From: Luteibacter yeojuensis
GTDB lineage: Bacteria; Pseudomonadota; Gammaproteobacteria; Xanthomonadales; Rhodanobacteraceae
Length of the DNA stretch: 64,000 nucleotides
Direction: 5' to 3'
NCBI RefSeq assembly: GCF_000964085.1
Contig: NZ_JZRB01000001.1
Coordinates: 124,001-188,000, forward strand
This document shows, in pieces, positions 56,868-64,000 of this stretch. The translations under genes and the position numbers were made by a program. A model generated the notes under the pieces. The model worked only from the letters and a program-made list of their open reading frames with translations, made no database searches and was not told the origin of the DNA. Numbering within the stretch: the first letter of the stretch is position 1; each line of letters starts with the position of its first letter.

Positions 56868-58016
56868 ATGCAGATGCCCTGGTCCTTCGAGCTGCTGGCG
56901 CTTGGCCCGGACGCCGATGAGCGGGCGGTGAAACGCGCCTACGCCGTGCGCCTGAAGCAGGTGGACCCCGGCGCCGACCCGGTAGGGTTCGCGCGCCTGC
57001 GCGAGGCGTACGAGCATGCCCGGGCGTGGGTCGCCCACCAGGCTGCCGCGGCGGCCACGGGCGACACGGCCGCAACCGTTGAACCAGCGCCAGTGCAGCC
57101 ACCGCCGCTGCCCCTACCGGCGTCGGCCGCCGTGCGACGCACCGATGCCGACGGCCCGGAAACCGTCGCCATGCGCCTCATCGAACGCTTCGCCCGCCGG
57201 GTCAAGTACGGCGAGGCGGCGCACATCGCGGCCGAACTGCAGGCCTGCGCGGCCGCGCTACGCCGCGAGCATATCGATGCACCGTTCCTGTTCGAGCGCT
57301 ACCTGATCGATGCGCTGGCCAGCGCAGGCATCCGCCGCCGCCCCGCGGTGTTCGTCGCGGCGTACGCGCACTTCGGGTGGCACGAGTACATGCACCTGGC
57401 ATCGCTTGGCCCCGCGGGTGGCTGGATCGATAGCGTGGAACAGCAGCGGCAGCGTTTCGAGACGCTCGACCCGGTCGACAAAGCCGATATCCGCACCTGG
57501 CTTTCGGCGCATGGCGAGGGTAGCGGGCCGATCCCGGACGCTGCCGCGCTGGCCTGGCCGCGCATCCGCGATGCAATCGCCCGGTTCCCACGTTACCTCG
57601 CGCTCTACATCAGCGAAGCGCGCGCGCAGGCGTGGCAGGCTCGCTTCGAAGCCGCCGACAGCGAGCAACGCCGGGCGGCCAGCGGCGCCGAGCCCTATGC
57701 GGTGCGAAGGAGAACGCAACGCGGTACCCCGCGCCGCGCGGTCGACGTGCGAGTGTGGGTGGCGCTTTGTGCGTTCGTCTTCTGGGCGATGCACGGCATC
57801 CTTGCCTCGTCGCAGCGATCGGTGGATACCCCGGGTGCGACGGCGATGCGGCACGTGCCCGGCCGCACCGAGGCCGAGCGCACCCAGGCGTTCGATTGCA
57901 TGCGCCTGGTCGACCAGATCGACGCGCCCGGCACGCTACCGACCGTGGAGCAAGCGGCGCAGGCTCACCGGTGCCATGCCTTGCTCGAACGCCTCCAGCG
58001 CGAGAGCGCCCCTTGA
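56868..58016 (+). CDS. Degenerate J-domain membrane protein, partner candidate of HscC
   Basis: 382 residues. The first 50 residues fold like a J-domain (MPWSFELLALGPDADERAVKR, then FARLREAYEHAR), but the HPD tripeptide that triggers Hsp70 ATPase appears as DPG in KQVDPGADP. A variable linker and a helical middle with KYGEAAHIAAELQ follow; one membrane helix near 295-315 (VALCAFVFWAMHGIL) and a short tail with C-x(n)-C. Co-transcribed with hscC and with a paralogue 2 bases downstream. Whether it stimulates HscC without HPD is unknown. Confidence 0.85.
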   Translation: MQMPWSFELLALGPDADERAVKRAYAVRLKQVDPGADPVGFARLREAYEHARAWVAHQAAAAATGDTAATVEPAPVQPPPLPLPASAAVRRTDADGPETVAMRLIERFARRVKYGEAAHIAAELQACAAALRREHIDAPFLFERYLIDALASAGIRRRPAVFVAAYAHFGWHEYMHLASLGPAGGWIDSVEQQRQRFETLDPVDKADIRTWLSAHGEGSGPIPDAAALAWPRIRDAIARFPRYLALYISEARAQAWQARFEAADSEQRRAASGAEPYAVRRRTQRGTPRRAVDVRVWVALCAFVFWAMHGILASSQRSVDTPGATAMRHVPGRTEAERTQAFDCMRLVDQIDAPGTLPTVEQAAQAHRCHALLERLQRESAP

Positions 58017-58018
58017 GC

Positions 58019-59170
58019 ATGACCGGGACACCCTGGTGCCTGGATACCCTTGGCCTACCTGCGCACGCGGATACCGTCGCGGTACGCCGGGCGTACGCCG
58101 CGCGGCTTCGCCAGGTCGACCCCGGCGCCGACCCCGTGGCCTTCCAGCAGCTGCGCGAGGCGTACCAGGCCGCGCTCGCCTGGTGCAACGACCACCCGGC
58201 GGGCCCCGCGCCGGGGCAGGACGATGGCTGGTGCGAGGAAACCCGTGGGGCCGCCGACGACGACGCCGCGGCTGACACCCCGCCGCAGGACCACGCTGCA
58301 GAGGACGCCATGCGGCGCCTCCGGGACGCGGTGCGCGACGCGGGTGACGACGCCATCGCGGCGCTGCTCGGCAACGCGCTCGCATCGCTGCGCCATGGTT
58401 ACGTCGATGCACCCGGGCAGTTCGAAGACCTCGTGATCGATGCGCTGGCCACCGCCGGCATCGACCGGCGCGCGGCCCTGTTCCATGCGGCGACGGAGGC
58501 GTTCCACTGGCACGAAGTGGGCCGCCTTCGCCGCGCCGATCCGCGGGCCGCGTGGATCGGGCGCGTGCTTGCGCAGGCGGAAGACTGGGCCACGCTCGAC
58601 GCAGGCTGGCGGGCGACCTGGCTCGCCCACATCGAACGTGCGCAGGGCGGCATCGACGCCTATGTCGCGCGGCGCTGGCCCGACATCGGCCGGTTGCGCG
58701 CGTGGCTGCCCGACTGGCTGGCGCTCTACCTCGTGGACGAACAGCTCGATGCGTGGCAAGCCGCTTTCGAAAACCTGCCGCGCGATACGCGCGACGAATT
58801 CGAACGCCGGGCGGCCCCGCCCTCGGCGAGCGTGCCCCGGCGTGGGCCGCCCGCCCGGCCGCGCCGCCGGCTCGGCATGCCACCCCTGGCGTGGGCGGCC
58901 CTGTGGTTCGTGTTGATGCTGTTCTACCTCATCACGAACGGCATCTCGACGGTGCGCCAGCATGGGCAGGGCGAGCCGTTGCCGAACTTCGGCGAATCGG
59001 CGCTATCGCCTCGCGAGTGCATGGCCCTCTACGCGCAATTCGACAAGCCGGACGCCTTCACGGGCATGCGCCCCGACGACGTGGTGCAGGCGAAGCGCCG
59101 TGCGCAGCGCTGCGCACTGGACGGCCACTGGCGGGCGCCGGGCGGCGTGAACAGCCCACCGCCCCACTGA
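58019..59170 (+). CDS. Second degenerate J-domain membrane protein
   Basis: 383 residues and clearly paralogous to the preceding gene: WCLDTLGLPAHADTVAVRRAY, then the shared RQVDPGADPVAFQQLREAY (again DPG for HPD), a similar helical middle (GNALASLRHGYVDAPGQFEDL) and a membrane helix near 285-308 (LAWAALWFVLMLFYLI). The C-terminus has cysteines in SPRECMALYAQF and RAQRCALDG, matching the DCMRLV and AHRCHALL cysteines of the neighbour. Start ATG overlaps the region of the upstream stop. Confidence 0.85.
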   Translation: MTGTPWCLDTLGLPAHADTVAVRRAYAARLRQVDPGADPVAFQQLREAYQAALAWCNDHPAGPAPGQDDGWCEETRGAADDDAAADTPPQDHAAEDAMRRLRDAVRDAGDDAIAALLGNALASLRHGYVDAPGQFEDLVIDALATAGIDRRAALFHAATEAFHWHEVGRLRRADPRAAWIGRVLAQAEDWATLDAGWRATWLAHIERAQGGIDAYVARRWPDIGRLRAWLPDWLALYLVDEQLDAWQAAFENLPRDTRDEFERRAAPPSASVPRRGPPARPRRRLGMPPLAWAALWFVLMLFYLITNGISTVRQHGQGEPLPNFGESALSPRECMALYAQFDKPDAFTGMRPDDVVQAKRRAQRCALDGHWRAPGGVNSPPPH

Positions 59171-59177
59171 CGCCGGC

Positions 59178-60431
59178 TCAGGGCGACAGCCGCGGCACGC
59201 CGTGCTGGTCGCGCTCTTCGACGGCGGTGACGCGCGTGTCGATGCGGCCACCCCGGCTTTCCGGCAACGGCACGCCCGCTTCGCCGCGGCCCAGCGCGAA
59301 CGCATTGCGGTAACAGCGCTGCGCCAACTCGGGCTGCTTCTCGCCGAGATAGACATCGCCCAGCGCTTCCCACGCGGCGGCACTCGGCTCGATGGCCAGC
59401 GCACGCTCGAGGTAGGGCTTCGCCTTGCCCCACAGCTGCATGCGCACGCACATGCGGCCAACGGCGGTGAGCAGCGCGGGATCGTTCGGATGCGTGTCGA
59501 TCCACGCCTCGGCGCGACGCACGCGCTGGTCGAGGTCTTCCGCCCCCATCGCGCCGTAGGTGGCAATGAGCAGCGGCGACCACTCGCGACGCAGCGCGGA
59601 TTCAATTTCATCCATGGCGGCCATGCCCTGGCCGAAGCGCATGGCCTGGCGTGCGTATGCGTCGATGGCCGCGGGCAGGCGGCGCTGGCCCTTCGGTAGC
59701 TGCGACCACAGCGCGGCCAGCGCGGCCCCGTCGCGTGCGGCAAGGATGTTCGCGGCAACGACACGGCCTTCCAGGTCGTTGAACGTGGCGGCGCCCAGCT
59801 CGCCGCTCTTGCGCAGCGGCTCGAGCGCACGCATGGCGTTGCGCGGATCGTCGCTGGCGAGCGAGGCCTCGGCGAACTCCACCCACCCCGCGGGCGCCAG
59901 CGCGCCGTTGTCGGCTTCGGGCGCCAGCAATGTGACGGCTTCGGCGGCTCGGCCCGTGCGACGCATCAGCCGCGCGCGCAACACACGCGCCGCGCGCGGC
60001 GTTTCCTGCGCGGCCAGGTCGAGCGTTTCGATGGCGCGTTTGGATTCACCGTGGCGCTCAGCCGCCTCCGCGGCGGCAAGCAACGCGGGGCCGCGCACGG
60101 ACGGATAACGCGCGGCGCGGTTGAGGTCGCGCTCGGCCTCGCCGTGGCGGCCCTCGATCAACGCCACCAGGCCGTCGGCGAGGCGACGCCGGCTGAGGCG
60201 TCGATGGCGGCGGTTCATCGCGCCAAAGGGCCAGCGGATGAGCGCGACGAGCAGCGAGATCGCGGCCCACAGCGCCAGCAACAGCACGACGGCCGTGACG
60301 ACGGTCATCTGCACGGTGGTGCCGCGCAGGTGGATGAGGACATAGCCCGGGTCGTCCGCGACCCAGTGCCACGCGAACGCGGCGAGCACCGCGACAAGGA
60401 TGAGGCCGACAACCCAGCGCCACGGCTTCAT
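59178..60431 (-). CDS. hemY: HemY-like heme biosynthesis membrane protein (TPR)
   Basis: 417 residues: two N-terminal membrane helices (about 5-24 and 42-65) with the HemY segment DDPGYVLIHLRGTTVQMT between them, then TPR-type helices to the end (AAWEALGDVYLGEKQPELAQR). This is the enterobacterial HemY, not the oxygen-dependent protoporphyrinogen oxidase of the same name; its role near heme synthesis is unclear. It overlaps hemX in ATGA, as in other gammaproteobacteria. Confidence 0.92.
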   Translation of the reverse strand: MKPWRWVVGLILVAVLAAFAWHWVADDPGYVLIHLRGTTVQMTVVTAVVLLLALWAAISLLVALIRWPFGAMNRRHRRLSRRRLADGLVALIEGRHGEAERDLNRAARYPSVRGPALLAAAEAAERHGESKRAIETLDLAAQETPRAARVLRARLMRRTGRAAEAVTLLAPEADNGALAPAGWVEFAEASLASDDPRNAMRALEPLRKSGELGAATFNDLEGRVVAANILAARDGAALAALWSQLPKGQRRLPAAIDAYARQAMRFGQGMAAMDEIESALRREWSPLLIATYGAMGAEDLDQRVRRAEAWIDTHPNDPALLTAVGRMCVRMQLWGKAKPYLERALAIEPSAAAWEALGDVYLGEKQPELAQRCYRNAFALGRGEAGVPLPESRGGRIDTRVTAVEERDQHGVPRLSP

Positions 60432-61609
60432 GGCGAAACCTTCGCAGCGGTGGAGGCGGGTGCGGGTGCGGGTGCTGCGCCGGGCGCGCCGGCAGGCGCC
60501 GGCGCCGATGACGCGTGCGCGGGCGCGGGCGCGGCACCGCCCGCTTTCAGCGCGTGCACCGAACGCAGGTTGCGCAGCTCTTCGAGCGCGGCGCCAAGCT
60601 TCGGCTCGTTGCCCTTGGCCTGGCTCGCCAGCAGCGCCTCGATGCGCTTGCGCGCCGTCTGCACCGACGGCGCCTGCGGGTTGAAATGCGCCGCCAGCGT
60701 CGCGTCCACGCGCTTGAGCGCGGCATCGCGGCCGCGGTCGTCGTAGGCAAGCACGGCCGCCTCGGCATGCGCCACGTCCAGCGCGGCCAGTTCGCGCGCA
60801 AGGCGGTCATCGGCGAGGCCCAGCGGCGTGCCTTCGTCATGGCTGATGCGGACGATGCTGCCCAGCGCGTTGCCGGCGCGCTGCCAGAACGTGCGGTCTT
60901 CGTCGGCACCGGCCTGCGTATCCATGTCCTTCAGCGGCAACGTGGGCAGCTGCGCGCGCAGGTCGGCCAGCGTGGCGAGGTCGTTCGCGCGGGCCTTCGG
61001 CTGCACGGCGTCGAGCGCTTCACGCTCGGCAGTGAGGTTCTGCCGCACGGCGGCGAACGCGCTGTCGTTGACGCCGGCGAGCGCCTGGTCGGCCAACCCA
61101 TAGGCGGCGAGCGCCCCGCTGGCATCGCCGAACAAGGCGAATCGTTCCTTCGCCATGCGCAGCAGCGACTCGGCTTCGTCGAGCAGCATGGCGTCGTGGC
61201 CGCTGAGGCTGCGCTCGGAAAGGTTCGCCACCGCGTCTTCGAGGTTCTTGGTGCGCTCGGCCATGCCGAGCACTTCTTCGCGCGCCGAGCGGTTCACGCC
61301 ATCGGCATCGCTGAGGCGGCGGCGCAGGTTGGCGTTGTCGTCGCGCAAGCCGTCGACCGCGGCCTGCAGCGTATCGACCTGGCCCTTCAGGCCATTCGCG
61401 GCGCCGAGGTCCTGGCGCATGTTCCACACGGTGTAGGCGGTGTAGCCCGCGGCGCCGGCGGCGGCGAGCGAAAGCAGCACGGCGAGGGCCAGTGCGCCAC
61501 CACCGCGACGAGGCGGTGGATCGGCCCGGCGGGCCTTGGCGGACGAGGGCACGGCGGCCGGGGCCGGCGAGGCCGGGGTGGGTTCGGTCGGGGGGGTCTC
61601 GGTCGTCAT
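60428..61609 (-). CDS. hemX: HemX-like membrane protein
   Basis: 393 residues: Pro/Ala-rich cytoplasmic N-terminus (about 1-38), one membrane helix (about 39-62), coiled coil (about 65-125, with LKGQVDTLQAAVDGLRDD), then the HemX domain (LLDEAESLLRMAKERFALFGD), and an Ala/Pro-rich C-terminus. It is often labelled uroporphyrin-III methyltransferase, but no SAM-binding motif is present and enzymatic activity is doubtful. Sits between hemD and hemY. Confidence 0.9.
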   Translation of the reverse strand: MTTETPPTEPTPASPAPAAVPSSAKARRADPPPRRGGGALALAVLLSLAAAGAAGYTAYTVWNMRQDLGAANGLKGQVDTLQAAVDGLRDDNANLRRRLSDADGVNRSAREEVLGMAERTKNLEDAVANLSERSLSGHDAMLLDEAESLLRMAKERFALFGDASGALAAYGLADQALAGVNDSAFAAVRQNLTAEREALDAVQPKARANDLATLADLRAQLPTLPLKDMDTQAGADEDRTFWQRAGNALGSIVRISHDEGTPLGLADDRLARELAALDVAHAEAAVLAYDDRGRDAALKRVDATLAAHFNPQAPSVQTARKRIEALLASQAKGNEPKLGAALEELRNLRSVHALKAGGAAPAPAHASSAPAPAGAPGAAPAPAPASTAAKVSP

Positions 61610-61654
61610 GCGGGCATGCTAGCAGGCCATACGCAAACGCACGGAATACATCCC

Positions 61655-62425
61655 TCAACGGCGGGTGAACGACACCTCGGCGGCGGCGGCCAGCAGGTCA
61701 GTAGGCAGGGCGGACCGGGCCACCACGACCCGCTCGAACCCCATGCCCAGGGCGACCGCCCGCAGCCGCTCGCTGCTGACGACCGCCACGGCCTGCACCA
61801 GCCGGCGCCATGCCGGGGCGATGAGCGCCCGGTGCAGGTGGTCGAGCGCCTCGGCGCTCGAAAGCAGCACCGCCGAGCGCCGGCTCAGCTTGAGCAGGGG
61901 GTCGATATGCCGGCGATCGATGCGCGGCGCGACGCGGTGGTAGACGTGCACCTCCTCGAGCGTGGCGCCACGCGCCACCAGCGCCTCGCGCAACAGGCCA
62001 CGGCCACCCGGGGCGCCGATCAAGGCCACGCGGCGGCCGGCCACCTGGGCCAGTTCGGACAGCCCAAGCACGCCTTCGCTGTCCTGCGAGGCTTCGGGGA
62101 ACAACACGTTGCCGACATCGGCCGTCTTCAGGGCGCGCGCCGTACCCCGCCCCACCGCGACCACCGTCGCCCGCGTGGCCAGCGGCAGCACGTCGGCCGC
62201 GAAACGTACCGCGGCGGGGCTGGTGAAAATGAGCACATCGCCATCCAGCGCCCGGCGCAAGGCGGCGTCCACCGTGCTGGCGTCCTCCGTGGCGCGGAGC
62301 GAAAGCCCCGGCACGCTGACGGGGATACCACCGAGCTTGCGGACCCGGCGGGATAGCGGGCCCGCGGTGCCGGCCGGGCGGGTGATGACGACGGTGACAT
62401 TGCGAAGGGGGTGCGAACGGCTCAC
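61655..62425 (-). CDS. hemD: Uroporphyrinogen-III synthase
   Basis: 256 residues with the two-lobed HemD pattern: VVITRPAGTAGPLSRRVRKLGG, then LIFTSPAAVRFAAD, GRGTARALK, and in the second lobe RRVALIGAPGGRGLLREAL and VLLSSAEALDHL. Closes hydroxymethylbilane to uroporphyrinogen III. The start is a GTG at 62425 with AGGAAG at 6 bases. hemC, the usual partner, is not adjacent: a divergent thioesterase gene lies upstream. Confidence 0.92.
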   Translation of the reverse strand: MSRSHPLRNVTVVITRPAGTAGPLSRRVRKLGGIPVSVPGLSLRATEDASTVDAALRRALDGDVLIFTSPAAVRFAADVLPLATRATVVAVGRGTARALKTADVGNVLFPEASQDSEGVLGLSELAQVAGRRVALIGAPGGRGLLREALVARGATLEEVHVYHRVAPRIDRRHIDPLLKLSRRSAVLLSSAEALDHLHRALIAPAWRRLVQAVAVVSSERLRAVALGMGFERVVVARSALPTDLLAAAAEVSFTRR

Positions 62426-62550
62426 GAATGCTTCCTGCAGGGCGCTGCGTCAACGCGCGGCTACCCCCGAGGATAGGAAGCTACCGACCCGGGCCGCCAA
62501 TGCCGAAGGTTGGGTAGGCCGTACGGATGCGAACGGTAAAGCCGGTTCCG

Positions 62551-62556
62551 TAGACT
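62551..62556 (+). promoter_or_regulatory. Candidate -10 close to a start codon
   Basis: TAGACT ending 9 bases before the thioesterase ATG at 62566, so the mRNA would have a leader of two or three bases at most. Confidence 0.4.
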
Positions 62557-62565
62557 CCCGCTTCT

Positions 62566-63030
62566 ATGACCACGCCCGACCCCACGTTCGCCACCCTAGA
62601 GCGCTTCATCCTCGACGGCATCCCCCTCGCGCGCGCCATGGAAGCCCGCATCGCCGGTTGCGATGGCGAGCGCCTCGTCATGACGGCCCCGCTGCAGCCC
62701 AACATCAACGACAAGGGCTGCGCCTTCGGCGGCAGCCTGGCCAGCCTCATGACGCTGGCCTGCTGGGCCCTTGTCGAGGCGAACCTGCGCAGCCGCGGCG
62801 AGGATTGCGACCTGTTCGTCGGCGATTCCAGCATCCGCTACCTCGACCCGGTATGGGACGACCTGCGCGCCGAGGCCAGCCTGGCCGAGGGCGGCGACTG
62901 GGCCGTGTTTTTCCGCACCCTGGCCACCCGTGGCCGGGCCCGCGCCGACCTCACGTGCCGCGTGCCGGGGACGGGCGACAAGCCTGCCGCGTCGCTCGTG
63001 GCGCGCTTCGTGGCCAAACGCCGGGCATAA
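62566..63030 (+). CDS. YiiD C-terminal-type thioesterase
   Basis: 154-residue hotdog-fold protein: FILDGIPLARAMEARIAG, then NINDKGCAFGGSLASLMTLACW (conserved NDKGTAFGG-type motif) and FVGDSSIRYLDPVWDDLRAEA. The family is the C-terminal domain of YiiD/FabY-related thioesterases, probably acting on acyl-CoA or acyl-ACP. Divergent from hemD and overlapping a potential start of the next gene (TAATG at the stop). Confidence 0.88.
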   Translation: MTTPDPTFATLERFILDGIPLARAMEARIAGCDGERLVMTAPLQPNINDKGCAFGGSLASLMTLACWALVEANLRSRGEDCDLFVGDSSIRYLDPVWDDLRAEASLAEGGDWAVFFRTLATRGRARADLTCRVPGTGDKPAASLVARFVAKRRA

Positions 63031-63059
63031 TGCGGCCCGATGCCCTGCCGGAAGCCACC

Positions 63060-63482
63060 ATGCGCCGACTTGCCCTGCCTACCCTCGCCCTGGCGCTCGC
63101 CATGGCCGCCAGCCTCACCGGCTGCGCCAGCACCAAGCGCGACGACGCGCTCACGCGCACCCTCATGCGTTACGCCTCGGCCATCCGCTGGGGCGATTTC
63201 GCCTCGGCGCAGGGCTTCGTCGACAAGGACTACGCCGCCGCCCACCCCATGAGTTCGGTGGAACAGGCCCGCCTGGGCCAGCTGCGGGTCACCGCCTATG
63301 ACGAGGGCGGCGGCCCCCAGCCCGATGGCGAGAACGAAGTGGTGCAGACGGTGCAGATCAGCGTGGTGAACGTGAACAACCAGGCCGAGCGCAGCATCGT
63401 CGACCACCAGCGCTGGCACTACGACCGCGAAAAAGACCGCTGGAGCCTGATGACCGGCCTGCCCGATTTCTCGCCTCACTGA
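63060..63482 (+). CDS. Lipoprotein of unknown function
   Basis: 140 residues. Lipoprotein signal MRRLALPTLALALAMAASLTGC in which the lipid cysteine is about residue 22, then a cystatin- or NTF2-like alpha/beta domain (RTLMRYASAIRWGDFASAQGF, later DHQRWHYDREKDRWSL). Similar lipoproteins are common in Xanthomonadales. The ATG at 63060 has GGAAG five bases upstream and gives the shortest signal; an ATG at 63030 overlapping the upstream stop is in frame. Confidence 0.85.
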   Translation: MRRLALPTLALALAMAASLTGCASTKRDDALTRTLMRYASAIRWGDFASAQGFVDKDYAAAHPMSSVEQARLGQLRVTAYDEGGGPQPDGENEVVQTVQISVVNVNNQAERSIVDHQRWHYDREKDRWSLMTGLPDFSPH

Positions 63483-63488
63483 TCCCTA

Positions 63489-63494
63489 TATAAT
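63489..63494 (+). promoter_or_regulatory. -10 element of the rhodanese-like gene
   Basis: TATAAT (within TATATAAT) 34 bases before the start codon, right after the lipoprotein stop. No clear -35. Confidence 0.5.
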
Positions 63495-63527
63495 CGCGGG
63501 TTTACCCCCGGGACGAGCAAGGCCACG

Positions 63528-63971
63528 ATGAACGACGTACTGCACAAGCTGCCTGAGTTCGCAGCCAACCACCTCGCGCTGGTGGGCCTGTTCGTGGCCA
63601 TCCTCGTGGCGCTCATCGCCACGGAAGTCGGCAGCCTGTTCCGCAAGTGGAAAGCCCTCACGCCGGCCGGCCTCACCCAGCTGATCAACCGCGACAACCC
63701 GCTGATGATCGACCTCTCGGCCAGCACCGATTTCGAGAAGGCCCACGTGCCGGGCGCGAAGAACGTGGCCATGAGCCAGTTCGACCCGGAGAACAAGGAC
63801 CTGGCCAAGGCGAAGGACCTGCCCGTGGTGCTCATCGACAAGGACGGCCGCACGCTGTCCAAGCCCGCCGCCCGCCTCGTCAAGGCCGGCTTCAGCCGCG
63901 TCTTCGTCCTCGACGGCGGCACGGCGGCCTGGCAGGGCGCCCAGCTCCCCACCGCCAAAGGCAAGAAATAA
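63528..63971 (+). CDS. Membrane-anchored rhodanese-like protein without catalytic cysteine
   Basis: 147 residues: N-terminal membrane helix (about 15-35, ALVGLFVAILVALIATEVG) and a rhodanese domain (PLMIDLSASTDFEKAHVPGAKN, then GFSRVFVLDGGTAAWQGA). In active rhodaneses a Cys follows the VV-x-Y strand; here the strand reads PVVLIDKDGRTLSK, with no cysteine anywhere in the protein, so sulfur transfer by the usual route is not possible. Resembles YibN, which in gammaproteobacteria often precedes grxC and secB; those would lie off the right edge. Confidence 0.9.
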   Translation: MNDVLHKLPEFAANHLALVGLFVAILVALIATEVGSLFRKWKALTPAGLTQLINRDNPLMIDLSASTDFEKAHVPGAKNVAMSQFDPENKDLAKAKDLPVVLIDKDGRTLSKPAARLVKAGFSRVFVLDGGTAAWQGAQLPTAKGKK

Positions 63972-63986
63972 GGCAAGCCACTTTTT

Positions 63987-64000
63987 TGTGGGAGCGCGCT
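63987..64000. repeat. REP unit, cut by the window edge
   Basis: TGTGGGAGCGCGCT, the start of the common REP unit, after six T residues. Confidence 0.8.

Noticed and set aside
60428..61609. Uroporphyrinogen-III C-methyltransferase activity for HemX
   Set aside because: This label is often transferred to HemX, but the protein lacks a SAM-binding domain and is a membrane coiled-coil protein.

Overview
The window is high-G+C DNA from a gammaproteobacterium. Gene content and order point to the Xanthomonadales (Lysobacterales), most likely a Rhodanobacteraceae such as Luteibacter or Dyella. The pointers are pilMNOPQ divergent from a class A PBP, a Bat/MoxR operon, a CIRCE-controlled groESL, a C-rich-loop sRNA candidate downstream of polA, a Q-rich-tailed (XVIPCD-like) effector candidate, and many short REP palindromes between genes. 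Genus is inference from these patterns; no 16S or other marker RNA is present.

Layout. 0-2.4 kb: start of an RND efflux transporter, its periplasmic adaptor and a MarR regulator. 2.5-3.0 kb: macrodomain protein. 3.0-10.0 kb: six overlapping genes forming a Bat operon (MoxR, DUF58, DUF4381, BatA, BatB/C fusion, BatD). 10.1-15.3 kb: type IV pilus operon pilMNOPQ with its own terminator, divergent from PBP1A (15.6-18.2 kb). 18.2-27 kb: a conserved hypothetical, citrate synthase, ribosomal protein L31 type B, nucleoside hydrolase, glnE, and an LTA-synthase-like sulfatase-fold enzyme. 27-29.6 kb: accessory stretch with a secreted glutamic-peptidase-like protein, an unexplained strongly structured non-coding segment, an acyl-carrier-like small protein and a Tlde1-like effector with a small membrane partner. 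29.7-31.8 kb: groESL with a CIRCE operator. 32-42 kb: dsbD with a duplicated N-terminal domain, a TlpA-like thioredoxin, DUF1415, aroQ-accB-accC, prmA, a zinc-ribbon membrane protein, fis, purH. 42-45.4 kb: SBF-family transporter divergent from a LysR regulator, a GST and a DUF2782 protein. 45.4-48.5 kb: polA and an sX13-like sRNA candidate. 48.5-52.8 kb: second accessory block, with an operon for a lipoprotein, a permuted-papain-like effector candidate with a Q-rich tail and a coiled-coil membrane protein, then a tight three-gene cassette (60-aa protein, HEAT protein, cupin-like protein) of unknown function. 52.8-64 kb: uvrD, hscC with two degenerate J-domain membrane proteins, hemDXY, a thioesterase, a lipoprotein and a rhodanese-like protein lacking its catalytic cysteine.

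Most of the window is envelope biology and housekeeping. The two accessory blocks each look like antibacterial effector-immunity modules and are the best candidates for little-described systems. No tRNA, rRNA, CRISPR array, intact insertion sequence or prophage was seen.
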